Notes: generated from the letters alone by a model not told the origin. A stretch of DNA of 64,000 nt from Variovorax paradoxus B4 (GCF_000463015.1 NC_022247.1:2356001-2420000); one strand, 5' to 3'. Shown: positions 27,171 through 37,355, counted from the first letter of the stretch. Made by a program: numbers and translations.

Positions 27171-28265
27171 TCACTCGGTTAAAGTCAACGCGTGAATGAG
27201 GCGTTCAGTATCAGCGACAGTGCCCAAACTGAACCTCACCCAGTTCGGGAGGCCATAGGAATTCACTGGCCGCACGATAAGCGAGTGCCGCTCGAGCCGA
27301 CGTGCGAGCGCTGCACCGTCGCCGACCTCTGCGAGAACAAAGTTCGTCGTCGACGGGAGATAGTTGATGCGCAAGCGGTCGAGTGCTGCATGCAGCATCT
27401 TTTGGCATTCGCGGTTCAGTTGGACCGTGCGCGCGATGAATTCGCCATCGTCGAGCGCCGCCTCGGCGGCGATCTGCGCACTTTCCGAGACCGAGAAGGG
27501 CGCGCGAGCGCGTCGCAGCATCTCGGCCAGCGGCGCCTGGGCAATGCCGTAGCCAACGCGTAGGCCAGCGAGCCCGTATGCCTTCGAAAATGTGCGGCTG
27601 ACGAGAAGGTTGGGGTGCTTTCGAACCAGCGCAATGGAATCGCCGCGTATGGCCTCCGGCATGTATTCGAAGTAGGCCTCGTCGAGGATCACCACCACGC
27701 TCTGGGGAACGGACGCGACAAAGGCAGCGAGGTCATCGGGATCGACGGCAGTCCCAGTGGGGTTTCCAGGGTTTGCGATGTAAATCAGCGAGACCCCGTT
27801 GGAGAGTTGCGCACGCATTGCTCCCAGGTCGACCGCGAACGCGGGCGACGGCACCACGATGGGGGTCGCGCCCACGCGTTGGCAGGCGCCCACATAGGCT
27901 TGAAAGGAGTACTGCGAATAGAGTGTCTTCCTCCCGGTGGTCAGCATGGTCGAGACCGCGTTGCCGATGACGGCCTCCGATCCCGCGCCACAGACCACCC
28001 AATCGCATGGAACGTCGTGTCGGCGACTGATAGCACCGACGAGGTTCGTGCAATCGTTGTCCGGATAGCGAGAGAGATCGATGCGGGCGGCCGCAAGCGC
28101 GGCCAATGCCCGCGGGCTAGCCCCCTGGGGGTTCTCGTTGGAAGCGAGCTTGACGATGCTGCTGGGCTCGACGCCGAGGCGGCGAGCGAGATCCTCGATC
28201 GGGAGACCGGGAACATAGGGCTTCAGATGGAGGATGTGGTCGGGGTAAGAAAGGGATTCGGACAT
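27171..28265 (-). CDS. hisC: HisC-like pyridoxal-phosphate aminotransferase
   Basis: The start is set at ATG 28265 (MSESLSYPDHI), giving 364 residues; longer frames upstream lack homology. Family motifs are KLASNENPQGASP near the N terminus, IYIANPGNPTG, ILDEAYFEY and the PLP-lysine block SRTFSKAYGLAGLRVGYG at about residue 225. HisC converts histidinol phosphate and imidazole-acetol phosphate, but paralogues often transaminate aromatic amino acids. No other his genes are nearby. It is divergent from a lysR gene next to an amino-acid ABC importer, so an aminotransferase for an imported amino acid is at least as likely as histidine synthesis. Confidence 0.88.
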   Translation of the reverse strand: MSESLSYPDHILHLKPYVPGLPIEDLARRLGVEPSSIVKLASNENPQGASPRALAALAAARIDLSRYPDNDCTNLVGAISRRHDVPCDWVVCGAGSEAVIGNAVSTMLTTGRKTLYSQYSFQAYVGACQRVGATPIVVPSPAFAVDLGAMRAQLSNGVSLIYIANPGNPTGTAVDPDDLAAFVASVPQSVVVILDEAYFEYMPEAIRGDSIALVRKHPNLLVSRTFSKAYGLAGLRVGYGIAQAPLAEMLRRARAPFSVSESAQIAAEAALDDGEFIARTVQLNRECQKMLHAALDRLRINYLPSTTNFVLAEVGDGAALARRLERHSLIVRPVNSYGLPNWVRFSLGTVADTERLIHALTLTE

Positions 28266-28382
28266 CTTGGAATGCTTCTTGCGTTCGGTCGACGTGCCGT
28301 GGGCATGGCGCGCCGAACAGTGGGTTGGATCCGCCATCATGGGTGTTTGCCCCAATTTCACAAACATGCTGCCGCGTGTCAC

Positions 28383-28399
28383 GATCACCTTTGGTGATC
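28383..28399. promoter_or_regulatory. 17-bp palindrome in the hisC/lysR divergent region, probable LysR operator
   Basis: The sequence is GATCACCTTTGGTGATC, a perfect inverted repeat (GATCACC and GGTGATC around TTT), extended by C/G on each side. The same element, with one mismatch, recurs at 29443-29459 upstream of the amino-acid importer operon. Confidence 0.6.
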
Positions 28400-28441
28400 G
28401 GTCTTGTGGGGTCCACCGGCCTGCAACGAGAAGAGTGAGCT

Positions 28442-29389
28442 ATGACACTGCAACAACTGCGCGACCTGATGGCGGTCGTTCAGCACGGAGGTTTCCGGGC
28501 AGCGGCGCGCGCCCTTAATGTGGCGCAGGCTGGACTCACCAAAAGTGTGGCGCGGCTTGAGGAGGAGCATTCGATCGTCCTGATTGATCGAACGGCCAAG
28601 GGAATTGCCCTGAGTGCGCAGGGCGAAATTTTTCTCTCGCACGCGCAGGCCGTGCTCCTTGAGTCCGAGAGGGCTGAAGACTGGCTTCGCCGCCTGAAAT
28701 CGCAAGTGACCTCCGTATCCCTCGGTGTTTCCATCGAGCCATCCTTGCAACTGACACCCGCGGTACTGGCCGATTTTCGCAAGAGGTTTCCTGACGTCGC
28801 CATCCACATGTCGCAGAGCTCGAGCTCCGAACTGTTGGCGGCGATCCGGGACAACAGGATCGAGCTTGCCGTCACCAGGATTCCCGAATCGTTGGAGGCG
28901 CACGATCTGCGGATCGACTTGTTGTACAAGTCGAACGCGACCATCTTCGCGCGGCGTGGTCATCCGCGAAGAAACGTGACCTCGATCCGGGATCTCGCCG
29001 ATTTGGAGTGGGTGGTCGTTGGCAGCCCCCGGCGAGCCGGCATCGACGACGAAAGCATCAAGGAACTCTTCCTGGAGCAACAACTCGGAAGACCGCGACT
29101 TGCAGCCGTTTGTGACTCGCTGTTCGGAGCCGTTTCGATGCTGCTGGAGTCCGACTGTGTCGCTCGCTTGCCGATCACGCTCCTTGAGCATCCGTTGACG
29201 AAGAGCTTGCTCACTGAGATCCGCGTCGACGAGCAGAAGAACCGGTACTACAGCATCGCGGTGATTTCCAAGGCAAGTCGCAGACTGAGCGAGGAAGCGC
29301 GTGTGCTGGTGTCGATGCTGAAATCTTTCTCACGCATGCGCGCCGCGTTGCCGTCGCACCCGCCAGGCATCGATAGCGGCAGGGTTTAG
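28442..29389 (+). CDS. LysR-family regulator (TsaR/CbbR-like) of the importer and aminotransferase genes
   Basis: The 315-residue protein has the LysR winged HTH at residues 1-60 (QQLRDLMAVVQHGGFRAAARALNVAQAGLTKSVARLEE) and an inducer domain of the TsaR/CynR group (LSLGVSIEPSLQLTPAVLADFRKRFPDVAIHM appears after the linker). It lies between hisC (divergent) and the Glt-like ABC genes (downstream). Near-identical palindromes in both control regions support control of both units. Confidence 0.9.
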   Translation: MTLQQLRDLMAVVQHGGFRAAARALNVAQAGLTKSVARLEEEHSIVLIDRTAKGIALSAQGEIFLSHAQAVLLESERAEDWLRRLKSQVTSVSLGVSIEPSLQLTPAVLADFRKRFPDVAIHMSQSSSSELLAAIRDNRIELAVTRIPESLEAHDLRIDLLYKSNATIFARRGHPRRNVTSIRDLADLEWVVVGSPRRAGIDDESIKELFLEQQLGRPRLAAVCDSLFGAVSMLLESDCVARLPITLLEHPLTKSLLTEIRVDEQKNRYYSIAVISKASRRLSEEARVLVSMLKSFSRMRAALPSHPPGIDSGRV

Positions 29390-29439
29390 AGAACCTCCGC
29401 GCGGAGGTCGTTCGCCAAAGCGATTCCGGCGTCGCCGCC

Positions 29440-29462
29440 CATGATCGCCAAAGGTGATCATG
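29440..29462. promoter_or_regulatory. Second palindrome of the same type, upstream of the amino-acid importer
   Basis: The core GATCGCCAAAGGTGATC (29443-29459) is the reverse complement of the 28383-28399 element with one base changed, and its outer symmetry extends to CAT/ATG at 29440 and 29462. A weaker relative (TTCGCCAAAGCGATTC) starts at 29411. Its position, about 145 bp before the first importer gene, fits an activator site. Confidence 0.55.
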
Positions 29463-29606
29463 ATGTTGGCGAATGCATGGACGCCGCTCGGTGTTTCCAG
29501 GACTATTCGTGCCGCTAGGTTGACGCCCGAGAGGTCGTTGACCCAGTGATCCTCATCGCCATGCGCGATGACCAGGTGTCACGCCCTGTCCCTACACCCT
29601 TGAAGG

Positions 29607-30524
29607 ATGAACATGATCTCGAAGTTTTTCGGTGCCCTGACGCTGGCGGCCCTCGCATTGGGAACGACACAGGCAAGCGGGCAGAACGCCACCAGCACGC
29701 TCAAGAAGATCGCAGAAACCGGATCCATCACGCTGAGCGTGCGGGACAACCAGCTGCCTTTCTCCTACATCGACGACAACCAGAAGGTCATGGGCTACTC
29801 GCTCGATCTGTGCAACCAGGTCGTTGGCGCCATCAAGATCGCGGTGGGTTTGAAGGCCATCGACGTCAAGACGCAGCTCGTGACTGCGCAGACACGGATC
29901 CCGCTGCTCGCGAACGGGACGGTAGACCTCGACTGCAGCAGCGTCACCAACAACGCCGCCCGACAACAACAGGTCGCCTTCAGCAACACCACTTTCTTGA
30001 CGGCGACCACCTTCGCCTACAAGAAGCAAAGCGGCTTGAAGACGATCACCGACCTCAAGGGAAAGACCGTCGTTTCGATCGCCGGCACCAACAACATCGT
30101 TCAGCTCAATGAAGCCAATACCAAGCGCGATCTGGGCATTCGAATTGTCGGCGCCAAGACGATGGCCGAAGCATTCCTCATGCTGTCCACGGACCGCGCG
30201 GTCGCATTGGTCACCGATGACATCCTGCTGGCGAGCTTCATTGCCGCCTCGGCGGATGCCGACGCGTATGCCATTTCGACAGATGCATTTGCGCCCGTCG
30301 AACCCTACGGCCTGGTGATGCGGCGCGATGATCCGGAATTCAAGCGAGTGGTCGACAAAGCGCTGGCCAACTATTTCGCGACGCCTGCAGCCATCGAAAC
30401 CTACAACAAGTGGTTCATGAAGCCGATTCCGCCGAAGAACATCACGCTGAACTTCCCGATGAGCGCCGGGCTGAAGAAGGCGTTCGCCAAGCCGACCGAT
30501 TCGATCGACCCCGCGGCGTACTGA
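29607..30524 (+). CDS. gltI: Amino-acid ABC transporter substrate-binding protein (GltI-like)
   Basis: The 305-residue protein has a signal peptide (FFGALTLAALALGTTQASGQ) and the SBP_bac_3 fold. Key blocks are ITLSVRDNQLPFSYIDDNQKVMGYSLDLC, QTRIPLLANGTVDLDCSSVTNNAARQQQVAFS and LKGKTVVSIAGTNN. These match the GltI glutamate/aspartate receptor group, with the DCSSVTN motif that is characteristic of it. Two permease genes and an ATPase gene follow. A related amino acid or dicarboxylic ligand is possible. Confidence 0.9.
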   Translation: MNMISKFFGALTLAALALGTTQASGQNATSTLKKIAETGSITLSVRDNQLPFSYIDDNQKVMGYSLDLCNQVVGAIKIAVGLKAIDVKTQLVTAQTRIPLLANGTVDLDCSSVTNNAARQQQVAFSNTTFLTATTFAYKKQSGLKTITDLKGKTVVSIAGTNNIVQLNEANTKRDLGIRIVGAKTMAEAFLMLSTDRAVALVTDDILLASFIAASADADAYAISTDAFAPVEPYGLVMRRDDPEFKRVVDKALANYFATPAAIETYNKWFMKPIPPKNITLNFPMSAGLKKAFAKPTDSIDPAAY

Positions 30525-30548
30525 AGCTGAACCCACAGGGGCAGGACG

Positions 30549-31280
30549 ATGAACTACAACTGGAATTGGCGCGTCCTGTTCGAGCAGTCGCCCACGGGGG
30601 AGGGGAGCTATCTGCATCTTCTCTTGACCGGTATGCAGTGGACCTTGGCAACGACGGGCTTGGTTTGCGTGCTGGCGGTGCTTCTCGGGACCGCGGTGGG
30701 CGTTGCCCGGACGCTGCCGTTCGCGGCTGTGCGTATCGCGGGGCGTTGCTACGTGGAAATCTTCCGCAACATCCCACTTATCGTCCAGCTCTTTCTCTGG
30801 TATTTCGTTCTGCCAGAGCTTCTGCCACCGGACCTGGCACGCTGGGTCAAGCAGTTGCCGAGCGCATCGTTCTGGGCTGCCGTGATAGGCATCGGCCTGT
30901 ACATGTCTGCGCGCGTGGCCGAGCAGGTTCGCAGTGGCATCGAATCTCTTCCGTCTGGCCAGTCGATGGCCGCCAAGGCCGTGGGTTTCACTATTTTCCA
31001 GATGTACCGTCACGTGCTTCTGCCGAGGGCTTACCGCGTCATCTGGCCGACGCTCACGACGGACCTGACGAACACCGTCAAGGCCACGTCCGTCGCGCTC
31101 ACCATCGGACTGTCGGAACTGACGGCTCAGGCCAATGCGATGCAGGAGTTCTCGTTCCAGGTGTTCGAAGCATTCTCTGCAGCACTGGCGATCTACTTCG
31201 TCGTGAACATGGCGATGTTGATGGCAATGCGGCGGGTCGAGCGGTATATCGCAATGCCCGGCTACAGCGGCGGAAGGTAG
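30549..31280 (+). CDS. gltJ: Amino-acid ABC permease (GltJ-like)
   Basis: This 243-residue HisM/GlnP-type permease begins MNYNWNWRVLFE, as GltJ proteins do. The QxxL motif is in AVRIAGRCYVEIFRNIPLIVQLFLWYFVLPEL, and the EAA loop is in GQSMAAKAVGFTIFQMYRHVLLPRAYRVIWP. About five membrane helices are visible. It lies 24 bp after gltI and 3 bp before the second permease. Confidence 0.9.
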   Translation: MNYNWNWRVLFEQSPTGEGSYLHLLLTGMQWTLATTGLVCVLAVLLGTAVGVARTLPFAAVRIAGRCYVEIFRNIPLIVQLFLWYFVLPELLPPDLARWVKQLPSASFWAAVIGIGLYMSARVAEQVRSGIESLPSGQSMAAKAVGFTIFQMYRHVLLPRAYRVIWPTLTTDLTNTVKATSVALTIGLSELTAQANAMQEFSFQVFEAFSAALAIYFVVNMAMLMAMRRVERYIAMPGYSGGR

Positions 31281-31283
31281 ACC

Positions 31284-31970
31284 GTGTTCTCCACGTTTGA
31301 CTTCGGCGCGATCTGGCATGCGTTGCCATACCTGCTGCTTGACGGCCTGTCCTTCAGCTTGAAACTCACGCTCGTTGCTGGCGCAGCTGGCTTGGTGTTG
31401 GGTACCTTGATCGCACTGATGCGCGTCAGCTCGAATTCGGTGATCAATGCCATTGGCACGGCCTACGCAAACCTATTCCGGGCAGTACCGTTGGTGCTGG
31501 GGATCTTCAGCTTCTACGTTCTGATGCCCTATATCGGAGCATGGGTCTTCGGCGCGCCGAGACCTGTCCAGGTTGGTGCGACCCTCTCGGCCTATGTAAC
31601 TTTCACCATGTTTGAGGCGGCGTACTTCTCTGAGATCGTCCGCGCGGGCCTCCAGTCGGTGGCGCCCGGGCAGGCAGCCGCGGCTCGAGCGCTGGGCATG
31701 GGTCGCAGTGGTGTGATGTGCTATGTCGTGCTGCCGCAGGCGCTGCGCAAGATGCTGCCGGTCCTGCTGACACAGCTGATTGTTCTGTTTCAGGACACCT
31801 CGTTGGTCTATGTGCTGTCGCTTTCGGACATGTTCGGTTTGGCATCCAAATTTGCGCAGCGCGACAACCGTCTGGTAGAGATGTATGTCCTGGTGGCCGT
31901 GGTTTACTTTGTCATTTCCTTTGTCGCATCCAGCGGCGTAAGGGCTTTACAGCGAAAGTTGAATCACTGA
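31284..31970 (+). CDS. gltK: Amino-acid ABC permease (GltK-like), GTG start
   Basis: The 228-residue second permease starts with GTG at 31284, begins FSTFDFGAIWHALPYLLLDGLSFSLKLT, and has the EAA-loop AARALGMGRSGVMCYVVLPQALRKMLPVLLTQLI. It pairs with the preceding permease to form the membrane channel. The ATPase gene follows after a 101-bp gap, larger than expected within this type of operon. Confidence 0.9.
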   Translation: MFSTFDFGAIWHALPYLLLDGLSFSLKLTLVAGAAGLVLGTLIALMRVSSNSVINAIGTAYANLFRAVPLVLGIFSFYVLMPYIGAWVFGAPRPVQVGATLSAYVTFTMFEAAYFSEIVRAGLQSVAPGQAAAARALGMGRSGVMCYVVLPQALRKMLPVLLTQLIVLFQDTSLVYVLSLSDMFGLASKFAQRDNRLVEMYVLVAVVYFVISFVASSGVRALQRKLNH

Positions 31971-32071
31971 TTGGAATCTGCACGCCCGGAAGCCTTAATT
32001 GCTTTGCTGGGTCACGCCCTCTATCGAGGGGATGGAATGTGTGAACTTCAAGTTGGAGTGGAAAAAGTGCA

Positions 32072-32809
<738 letters not shown>

Positions 32810-32980
32810 GAAGTTGCGAAGCAAAAGTTTGGATCCATGGTGAAGGCTTAGCATGGAAGGCTGCAGCGTGGCGTTGGCACGCGGAGCAGCCGAGGCGCGT
32901 GCCGGCAGTTGGTTCCGCCGCGGTGGCGGCGCAAGCAGGTACGGCCCTGATATGTGCGCTGGCAAGTGGGCTATCGGCTT

Positions 32981-33354
32981 TCAGTCCATCCCTTGCACTG
33001 GGGCCACCTCCATCACCTGCTTCAGGGGCACGCTCGATGCGCCGCTGAGCACGAAGGGTATGCTCACCGCATGCGCGGCCTGGGCCAGTCTGAGATCCGC
33101 GCGGTATGCAAACAGCGCACCCCCATGGGCGCGATGCCGAAATGCGACGCATAGTTCGTCCCGACGATTGAACGCGTCTGCGAGATGGAGGAAACGTCGA
33201 CCACCGTCTGCGGCACAAGGGCCCGGCGCTCGAAAGAGCGGGTGTTGGAGAGCACCGAAGCGCCGCGCTCCGAGCCGTTGGCCGCGAAGCCGTAGAGCGC
33301 GCGCGGCAAGCACTGGCGCGCTGCCGCGTCGCAATCGTCAAGCGTGTGGAGCAC
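32981..33354 (-). pseudogene. Remnant of an FMN-dependent alpha-hydroxyacid dehydrogenase (lactate/mandelate type)
   Basis: Reading leftward from about 33354, one frame gives ARQCLPRALYGFAANGSE, then SFERRALVPQTVVDVS and FGIAPMG, the N-terminal signature of LldD/MdlB flavoproteins. At about 33121, within a run of five G, homology jumps to the next frame (GALFAYRADLRLAQAAHAVS, then IPFVLSGASSVPLKQVMEVAP) and stops at 32981. Only about 120 of 380-odd residues remain, so the gene is both frameshifted and 3'-truncated. It lies next to hpaI, outside any intact operon. An intact version would turn a 2-hydroxy acid into a 2-oxo acid. Confidence 0.75.
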
Positions 33355-33361
33355 TGCCGCG

Positions 33362-34171
33362 TCAGTACATCTTGCTCGCAGGCGCCACGTCGACACCTGT
33401 CTTGAATCGCGCCGCGAGCGATGCCGTTGCGCGTGCCAGCAGGCTCGTGTCGATACCTACTGCCACGTAGGCCGCCCCGAGTGCGAGGTACTTGCGTGCG
33501 AGCGCTTCGTCGGGCGTCAGGATACCGGCGGCTTTGCCCGCTTTGCGAATGCGTGCAATGGAAGACGCAATTGTTTCCTGCACCTCGGGGTGCGCGGGAT
33601 TGCCAACATGGCCCAACGAAGCGGACAGGTCTGCCGGTCCGATGAACACGCCGTCCACGCCGTCGGTGGCGGCGATCGCGTCGAGATTGTCGAGCGCTTC
33701 GCGCGTTTCCACCTGCACGAGCAGGCAGACCTGGTCATTGGCCTCGTGGTAGTACCGCGGATAGCGGCCCCAGCGCGAGGCGCGCGCACCGCCCATGCCT
33801 CGCACCCCGCCGGGCGGATAACGCATCGAGCGCACGATCTCGGCGGCTTGCTCGGGAGTGTCTACCATTGGAATGAGCAGCGTCTGGATGCCCAGATCGA
33901 GGTACTGCTTGATCAGCGCCTGACCGACGTGGCCGTGACCCATGGGCACACGCGCGACCGCATGCGTCTCGGGATAAGCGGCGATCGCCTGCGCCTGCTG
34001 CAGGATGGTGCGCAGGTCGTTCGGCGAGTGTTCGCCGTCGATCAGCAGCCAGTCGAAGCCGGCGCCCGCGCAGATCTCTGCCGTGTAGTGGTCAGCAAGC
34101 CCGAGCCACAGGCCGATCTGCGGACGATGCTCGACGATGGCACGCTTGAAGGAATTGATAGGGGTCTGCAT
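33362..34171 (-). CDS. hpaI: HpaI/HpcH-family class II aldolase
   Basis: The 269-residue metal-dependent aldolase would cleave 4-hydroxy-2-oxoheptane-1,7-dioate to pyruvate and succinic semialdehyde. Family motifs are [15 protein letters not shown] near the N terminus, [56 protein letters not shown] (metal Glu) and [17 protein letters not shown]. It is the last intact gene of the leftward IclR-controlled operon. SSADH three genes upstream fits the succinic semialdehyde product, and other hpa genes lie at 48-53 kb. Confidence 0.93.
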   Translation of the reverse strand: MQTPINSFKRAIVEHRPQIGLWLGLADHYTAEICAGAGFDWLLIDGEHSPNDLRTILQQAQAIAAYPETHAVARVPMGHGHVGQALIKQYLDLGIQTLLIPMVDTPEQAAEIVRSMRYPPGGVRGMGGARASRWGRYPRYYHEANDQVCLLVQVETREALDNLDAIAATDGVDGVFIGPADLSASLGHVGNPAHPEVQETIASSIARIRKAGKAAGILTPDEALARKYLALGAAYVAVGIDTSLLARATASLAARFKTGVDVAPASKMY

Positions 34172-34174
34172 CGT

Positions 34175-35869
34175 TCAGACCGCAATGACCGCAGCAGAGC
34201 TTTCCACAGTAGCGTGTCCGCTTTTTCCGAGCGCGCCACGAACGCGGTCGATCAGCGCCAGGCAGTCGGCCGGGCAGGCATCGCCGCGCCACGCCACGTG
34301 CTGGTCGGGCCGGGAGAGCACCAGCGCGTGGTCGTACACCTCGGTGCCTTCGCGCGCGTCGAGATCCACCACCTTCATAGGGACGCCGTGCCTTTCGGCC
34401 GCGGCGAGCAGGGGAGCGACGTCCACGGAAGGATCCTTGCGGATGATCGCGTAGCCGCTGCCCAGCACGTCGTACAGCGACCTGCCATCTTTCAGCCAGA
34501 CGTGCGGCGTCCGGCAGCCGGGCACCGTGGAGGGCGTGAACGCGGACATCGTGTAGGCGGGAGGCGATTCCTGGTCGTATGCGATCAGCGGCGACTTGTC
34601 GTAGAAGTAGCCGAAGTTCAGCCCACCGCAGCAATACTGCTGCACGTTCAATTCGTACAGCGCACGGCCCGCGGCCTCGCGCACGGCCTCGCCTTCGGGA
34701 CCCTCCTTCTCGATGTCCTGCGGCACGCCTTCCCGCTGGGCCTGCAGCGCCAGTGCATGGTTCATTGCGAACTGCGAAACCTGCTCGGTGATAGGCAGCC
34801 GTTCGGCCTCGTAGGCATCGAGAATGCCTTCGCCCGCCCAGCCCTGCAGGTAGGCGGCGAGCGTCCAGGAGAGGTTCATAGCATCGGCGAGACCGGCATT
34901 CATGCCGTAGCCCGCCATCGGGATCCACAGGTGCGAGGCATCGCCGCAGATAAAGACGCGCCGGTTGCGGAACTTGTCGGCGACGAGCCGGCGCCCGATC
35001 CAGTCTTCCTTGGTGATGATCTCGTACTCGAAATTGGGCCCGACGCCCAGGATCGTGCGGAGCGCCCAGTCGCGGTCGACGGAGTCGAAGGTCTCGTCGG
35101 CGTGGAGGTAGTTGTGCACCAGCCACGTCTCCTTGCCGTCGATGGCATAGAGGTTGCCGCTGCGGCGGGTGTTCAGTGCGAAGGTTGCCCAGGCGGGCTC
35201 GTACTTCAGCAGCCCGAGGAGGGCGGGTGCGCGGAAGTAGGTCGACTGGACGCGGCCCACCACGTCGGTGCCGCTGAGCTTTGCGCCGATCTGCTTGCGG
35301 ACCATGGACTTGCCGCCGTCGCAGCCGATCATGAAGTCGCAGCGGATGCCCAAGGTCTCGCCGGTGTCGAGGTTCGTCCCAGTCGCGTCCACGCCCTCCG
35401 CGTCCTGCGCGAAGCCGTCGATCTGCGTGCGGTTCAGGATGCGCACACCGTCCGTGGACTCCGCGTGCGCGAAGATGACCGGCTCCAGAAAGATCTGGTT
35501 GATGCGGTGCGGCGGCTCGGGCGTGGGCCACCAGGTGTCGGGGCCGCCGGTGGCGGTGTAGCGGTCCCTGCGTGCGGGTATCGGAATGCGCGAAAGCTCG
35601 GTGCCGGTAACCGAGGTCCGGTAGGCCACATCGTTGGGATAGTCGGCGGGCAGGCCGGCTTCGCGCAGCGCCTTGGCCACGCCCAGGCGGCGGAAGATCT
35701 CCATCGAGCGCGCGGAGACGTGGTTGCACTTCACGCTCGGCGGCTCGCCGCGGTGGCGGATCTCGGCGACCACGACGTCGATGCCGCGCTGGGCCAGGTC
35801 CATGGCGATCGTCAGGCCGACGGGGCCGCCGCCGACGATCAGGACGCGGGTCTTGAGTTCAGTTTTCAT
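34175..35869 (-). CDS. FAD-dependent aromatic hydroxylase (PheA/TfdB/MhpA-like)
   Basis: The 564-residue single-component flavin monooxygenase has the FAD motif VLIVGGGPVGLTIAMDLAQRG at residues 9-29, the CDGGKS variant of the DG motif, and the GD motif in VFICGDASHLWIPMAGYGMNAGLADAMNLSW. A thioredoxin-like C-terminal region follows. It would hydroxylate a phenolic ring at the expense of NAD(P)H and O2. In this locus it could generate the dihydroxylated ring for HpaD, replacing the two-component HpaBC. It ends 3 bp before hpaI begins. Confidence 0.88.
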   Translation of the reverse strand: MKTELKTRVLIVGGGPVGLTIAMDLAQRGIDVVVAEIRHRGEPPSVKCNHVSARSMEIFRRLGVAKALREAGLPADYPNDVAYRTSVTGTELSRIPIPARRDRYTATGGPDTWWPTPEPPHRINQIFLEPVIFAHAESTDGVRILNRTQIDGFAQDAEGVDATGTNLDTGETLGIRCDFMIGCDGGKSMVRKQIGAKLSGTDVVGRVQSTYFRAPALLGLLKYEPAWATFALNTRRSGNLYAIDGKETWLVHNYLHADETFDSVDRDWALRTILGVGPNFEYEIITKEDWIGRRLVADKFRNRRVFICGDASHLWIPMAGYGMNAGLADAMNLSWTLAAYLQGWAGEGILDAYEAERLPITEQVSQFAMNHALALQAQREGVPQDIEKEGPEGEAVREAAGRALYELNVQQYCCGGLNFGYFYDKSPLIAYDQESPPAYTMSAFTPSTVPGCRTPHVWLKDGRSLYDVLGSGYAIIRKDPSVDVAPLLAAAERHGVPMKVVDLDAREGTEVYDHALVLSRPDQHVAWRGDACPADCLALIDRVRGALGKSGHATVESSAAVIAV

Positions 35870-35893
35870 GTTTCAGTCCGGGATGAGGGGGAT

Positions 35894-37351
35894 TCAGGCG
35901 ATGCCGCCCATGCACAGGTACTTGGTGTCGACGTATTCGTCGATGCCGTACTTGGAGCCTTCGCGGCCCATGCCGGACTGCTTCACGCCGCCGAACGGCG
36001 CGACGGCGGTGCTGATGACGCCGGTGTTGATGCCGACCATGCCTGCTTCGATGGCATCGGCTACGCGCCATACGCGCGCGATGTCTCGCGAGAAGAAGTA
36101 GGCGGCCAGGCCGAACTCGCTTGCGTTCGCGAGCGCAATGGCCTCGGCTTCCGTCTTGAAGCGCACGAGCGGCGCCACCGGGCCAAAGATTTCTTCGTTC
36201 GAGATCTTCATGTCGGCGGTGACGTTGGCGATCACCGTCGGCTCGTAGAAGGTGCCACCGAGCGCATGGCGCTTGCCACCCGTGACGACCTGCGCGCCGC
36301 GCGCGACAGCGTCGCCCACGAGTTCCTCGACCTTGGCGAGCGCGTTGCTGTCAATGAGCGGTCCTTGCAGCGTGCCCGGCTCCGTACCATTCCCGACGCG
36401 CAGTTCCGACACGGCCGCGGCGAGCTTCTTCGTGAAGGCAGCGTAGATTCCGTCCTGCACCAGCAGCCTGTTGGCGCACACGCAGGTCTGGCCGCTGTTG
36501 CGGTACTTCGAGGCGATGGCGCCCGCGACGGCCTCGTCCAAATTCGCATCGTCGAAAACGATGAAGGGTGCGTTGCCGCCGAGCTCGAGAGACATGCGCT
36601 TGAGCGTTGGCGCGCATTGTGCAGCGAGAACGCGGCCGATCTCCGTCGAGCCGGTGAAGCTCAGCTTCCTGACGATGGGGCTCGTGGTCAGTGCCGCGCC
36701 GATCTCGCGCGCGCTCCCCGTGACCACGTTGAATGCGCCGGCCGGCACGCCGGCGCGGGCGGCGAGTTCCGCCATGGCGAGCGCGGACAGCGGCGTCTGG
36801 CTGGCTGGTTTTACGATGATGGTGCAGCCGGCGGCGAGTGCGGGTGCGACCTTGCGTGTGATCATCGCCGCAGGAAAGTTCCAAGGTGTGATGGCAGCAC
36901 ACACGCCCACCGGCTCCTTCTTGACCACTATGCGCTTGTCAGGCCAGGGCGACGGGATCATGTCGCCGTAGACGCGCTTGCCTTCTTCGGCAAACCATTC
37001 CACATACGCGGCCGCATACGCGATCTCGCCTTTGGCCTCCGCCAGCGGTTTGCCCTGTTCGCTGGTCATGATCAGCGCCAGGTCGTCCTGGTTCTCCATC
37101 ATCAAGTCGAACCATTTGCGCAGGATGCGCGCGCGGTGCTCCGCGGTGGTGGCGCGCCACAGCAGGAACGCTCGCTCCGCAGCCGCAATCGCACGGAGGG
37201 TTTCTTCATGGCCGGCATTCGGCACAGTGCCAACCACTTGATCTGTGGCCGGATTGCGCACCTCGATCCGGGTGTCTGCGTCGTTGCCGACCCATGCGCC
37301 GTCGATAAAAAGAGCGCTCCGCAGCAGATCGGGATCTTTCAGCTTCAGCAT
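35894..37351 (-). CDS. gabD: NAD(P)+-dependent succinate-semialdehyde dehydrogenase
   Basis: The start is taken at ATG 37351 (MLKLKDPDLLRS), giving 485 residues, the usual GabD length. The catalytic Glu is in LELGGNAPFIVFDDA and the catalytic Cys in GQTCVCANR; FTGSTEIGR and the C-terminal GMGREGSKYGIDEYVDTKYLCMG typify SSADH. It would oxidise the succinic semialdehyde released by HpaI to succinate. It lies between the aldolase and flavin hydroxylase genes. Confidence 0.92.
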   Translation of the reverse strand: MLKLKDPDLLRSALFIDGAWVGNDADTRIEVRNPATDQVVGTVPNAGHEETLRAIAAAERAFLLWRATTAEHRARILRKWFDLMMENQDDLALIMTSEQGKPLAEAKGEIAYAAAYVEWFAEEGKRVYGDMIPSPWPDKRIVVKKEPVGVCAAITPWNFPAAMITRKVAPALAAGCTIIVKPASQTPLSALAMAELAARAGVPAGAFNVVTGSAREIGAALTTSPIVRKLSFTGSTEIGRVLAAQCAPTLKRMSLELGGNAPFIVFDDANLDEAVAGAIASKYRNSGQTCVCANRLLVQDGIYAAFTKKLAAAVSELRVGNGTEPGTLQGPLIDSNALAKVEELVGDAVARGAQVVTGGKRHALGGTFYEPTVIANVTADMKISNEEIFGPVAPLVRFKTEAEAIALANASEFGLAAYFFSRDIARVWRVADAIEAGMVGINTGVISTAVAPFGGVKQSGMGREGSKYGIDEYVDTKYLCMGGIA

Positions 37352-37355
37352 GGTG

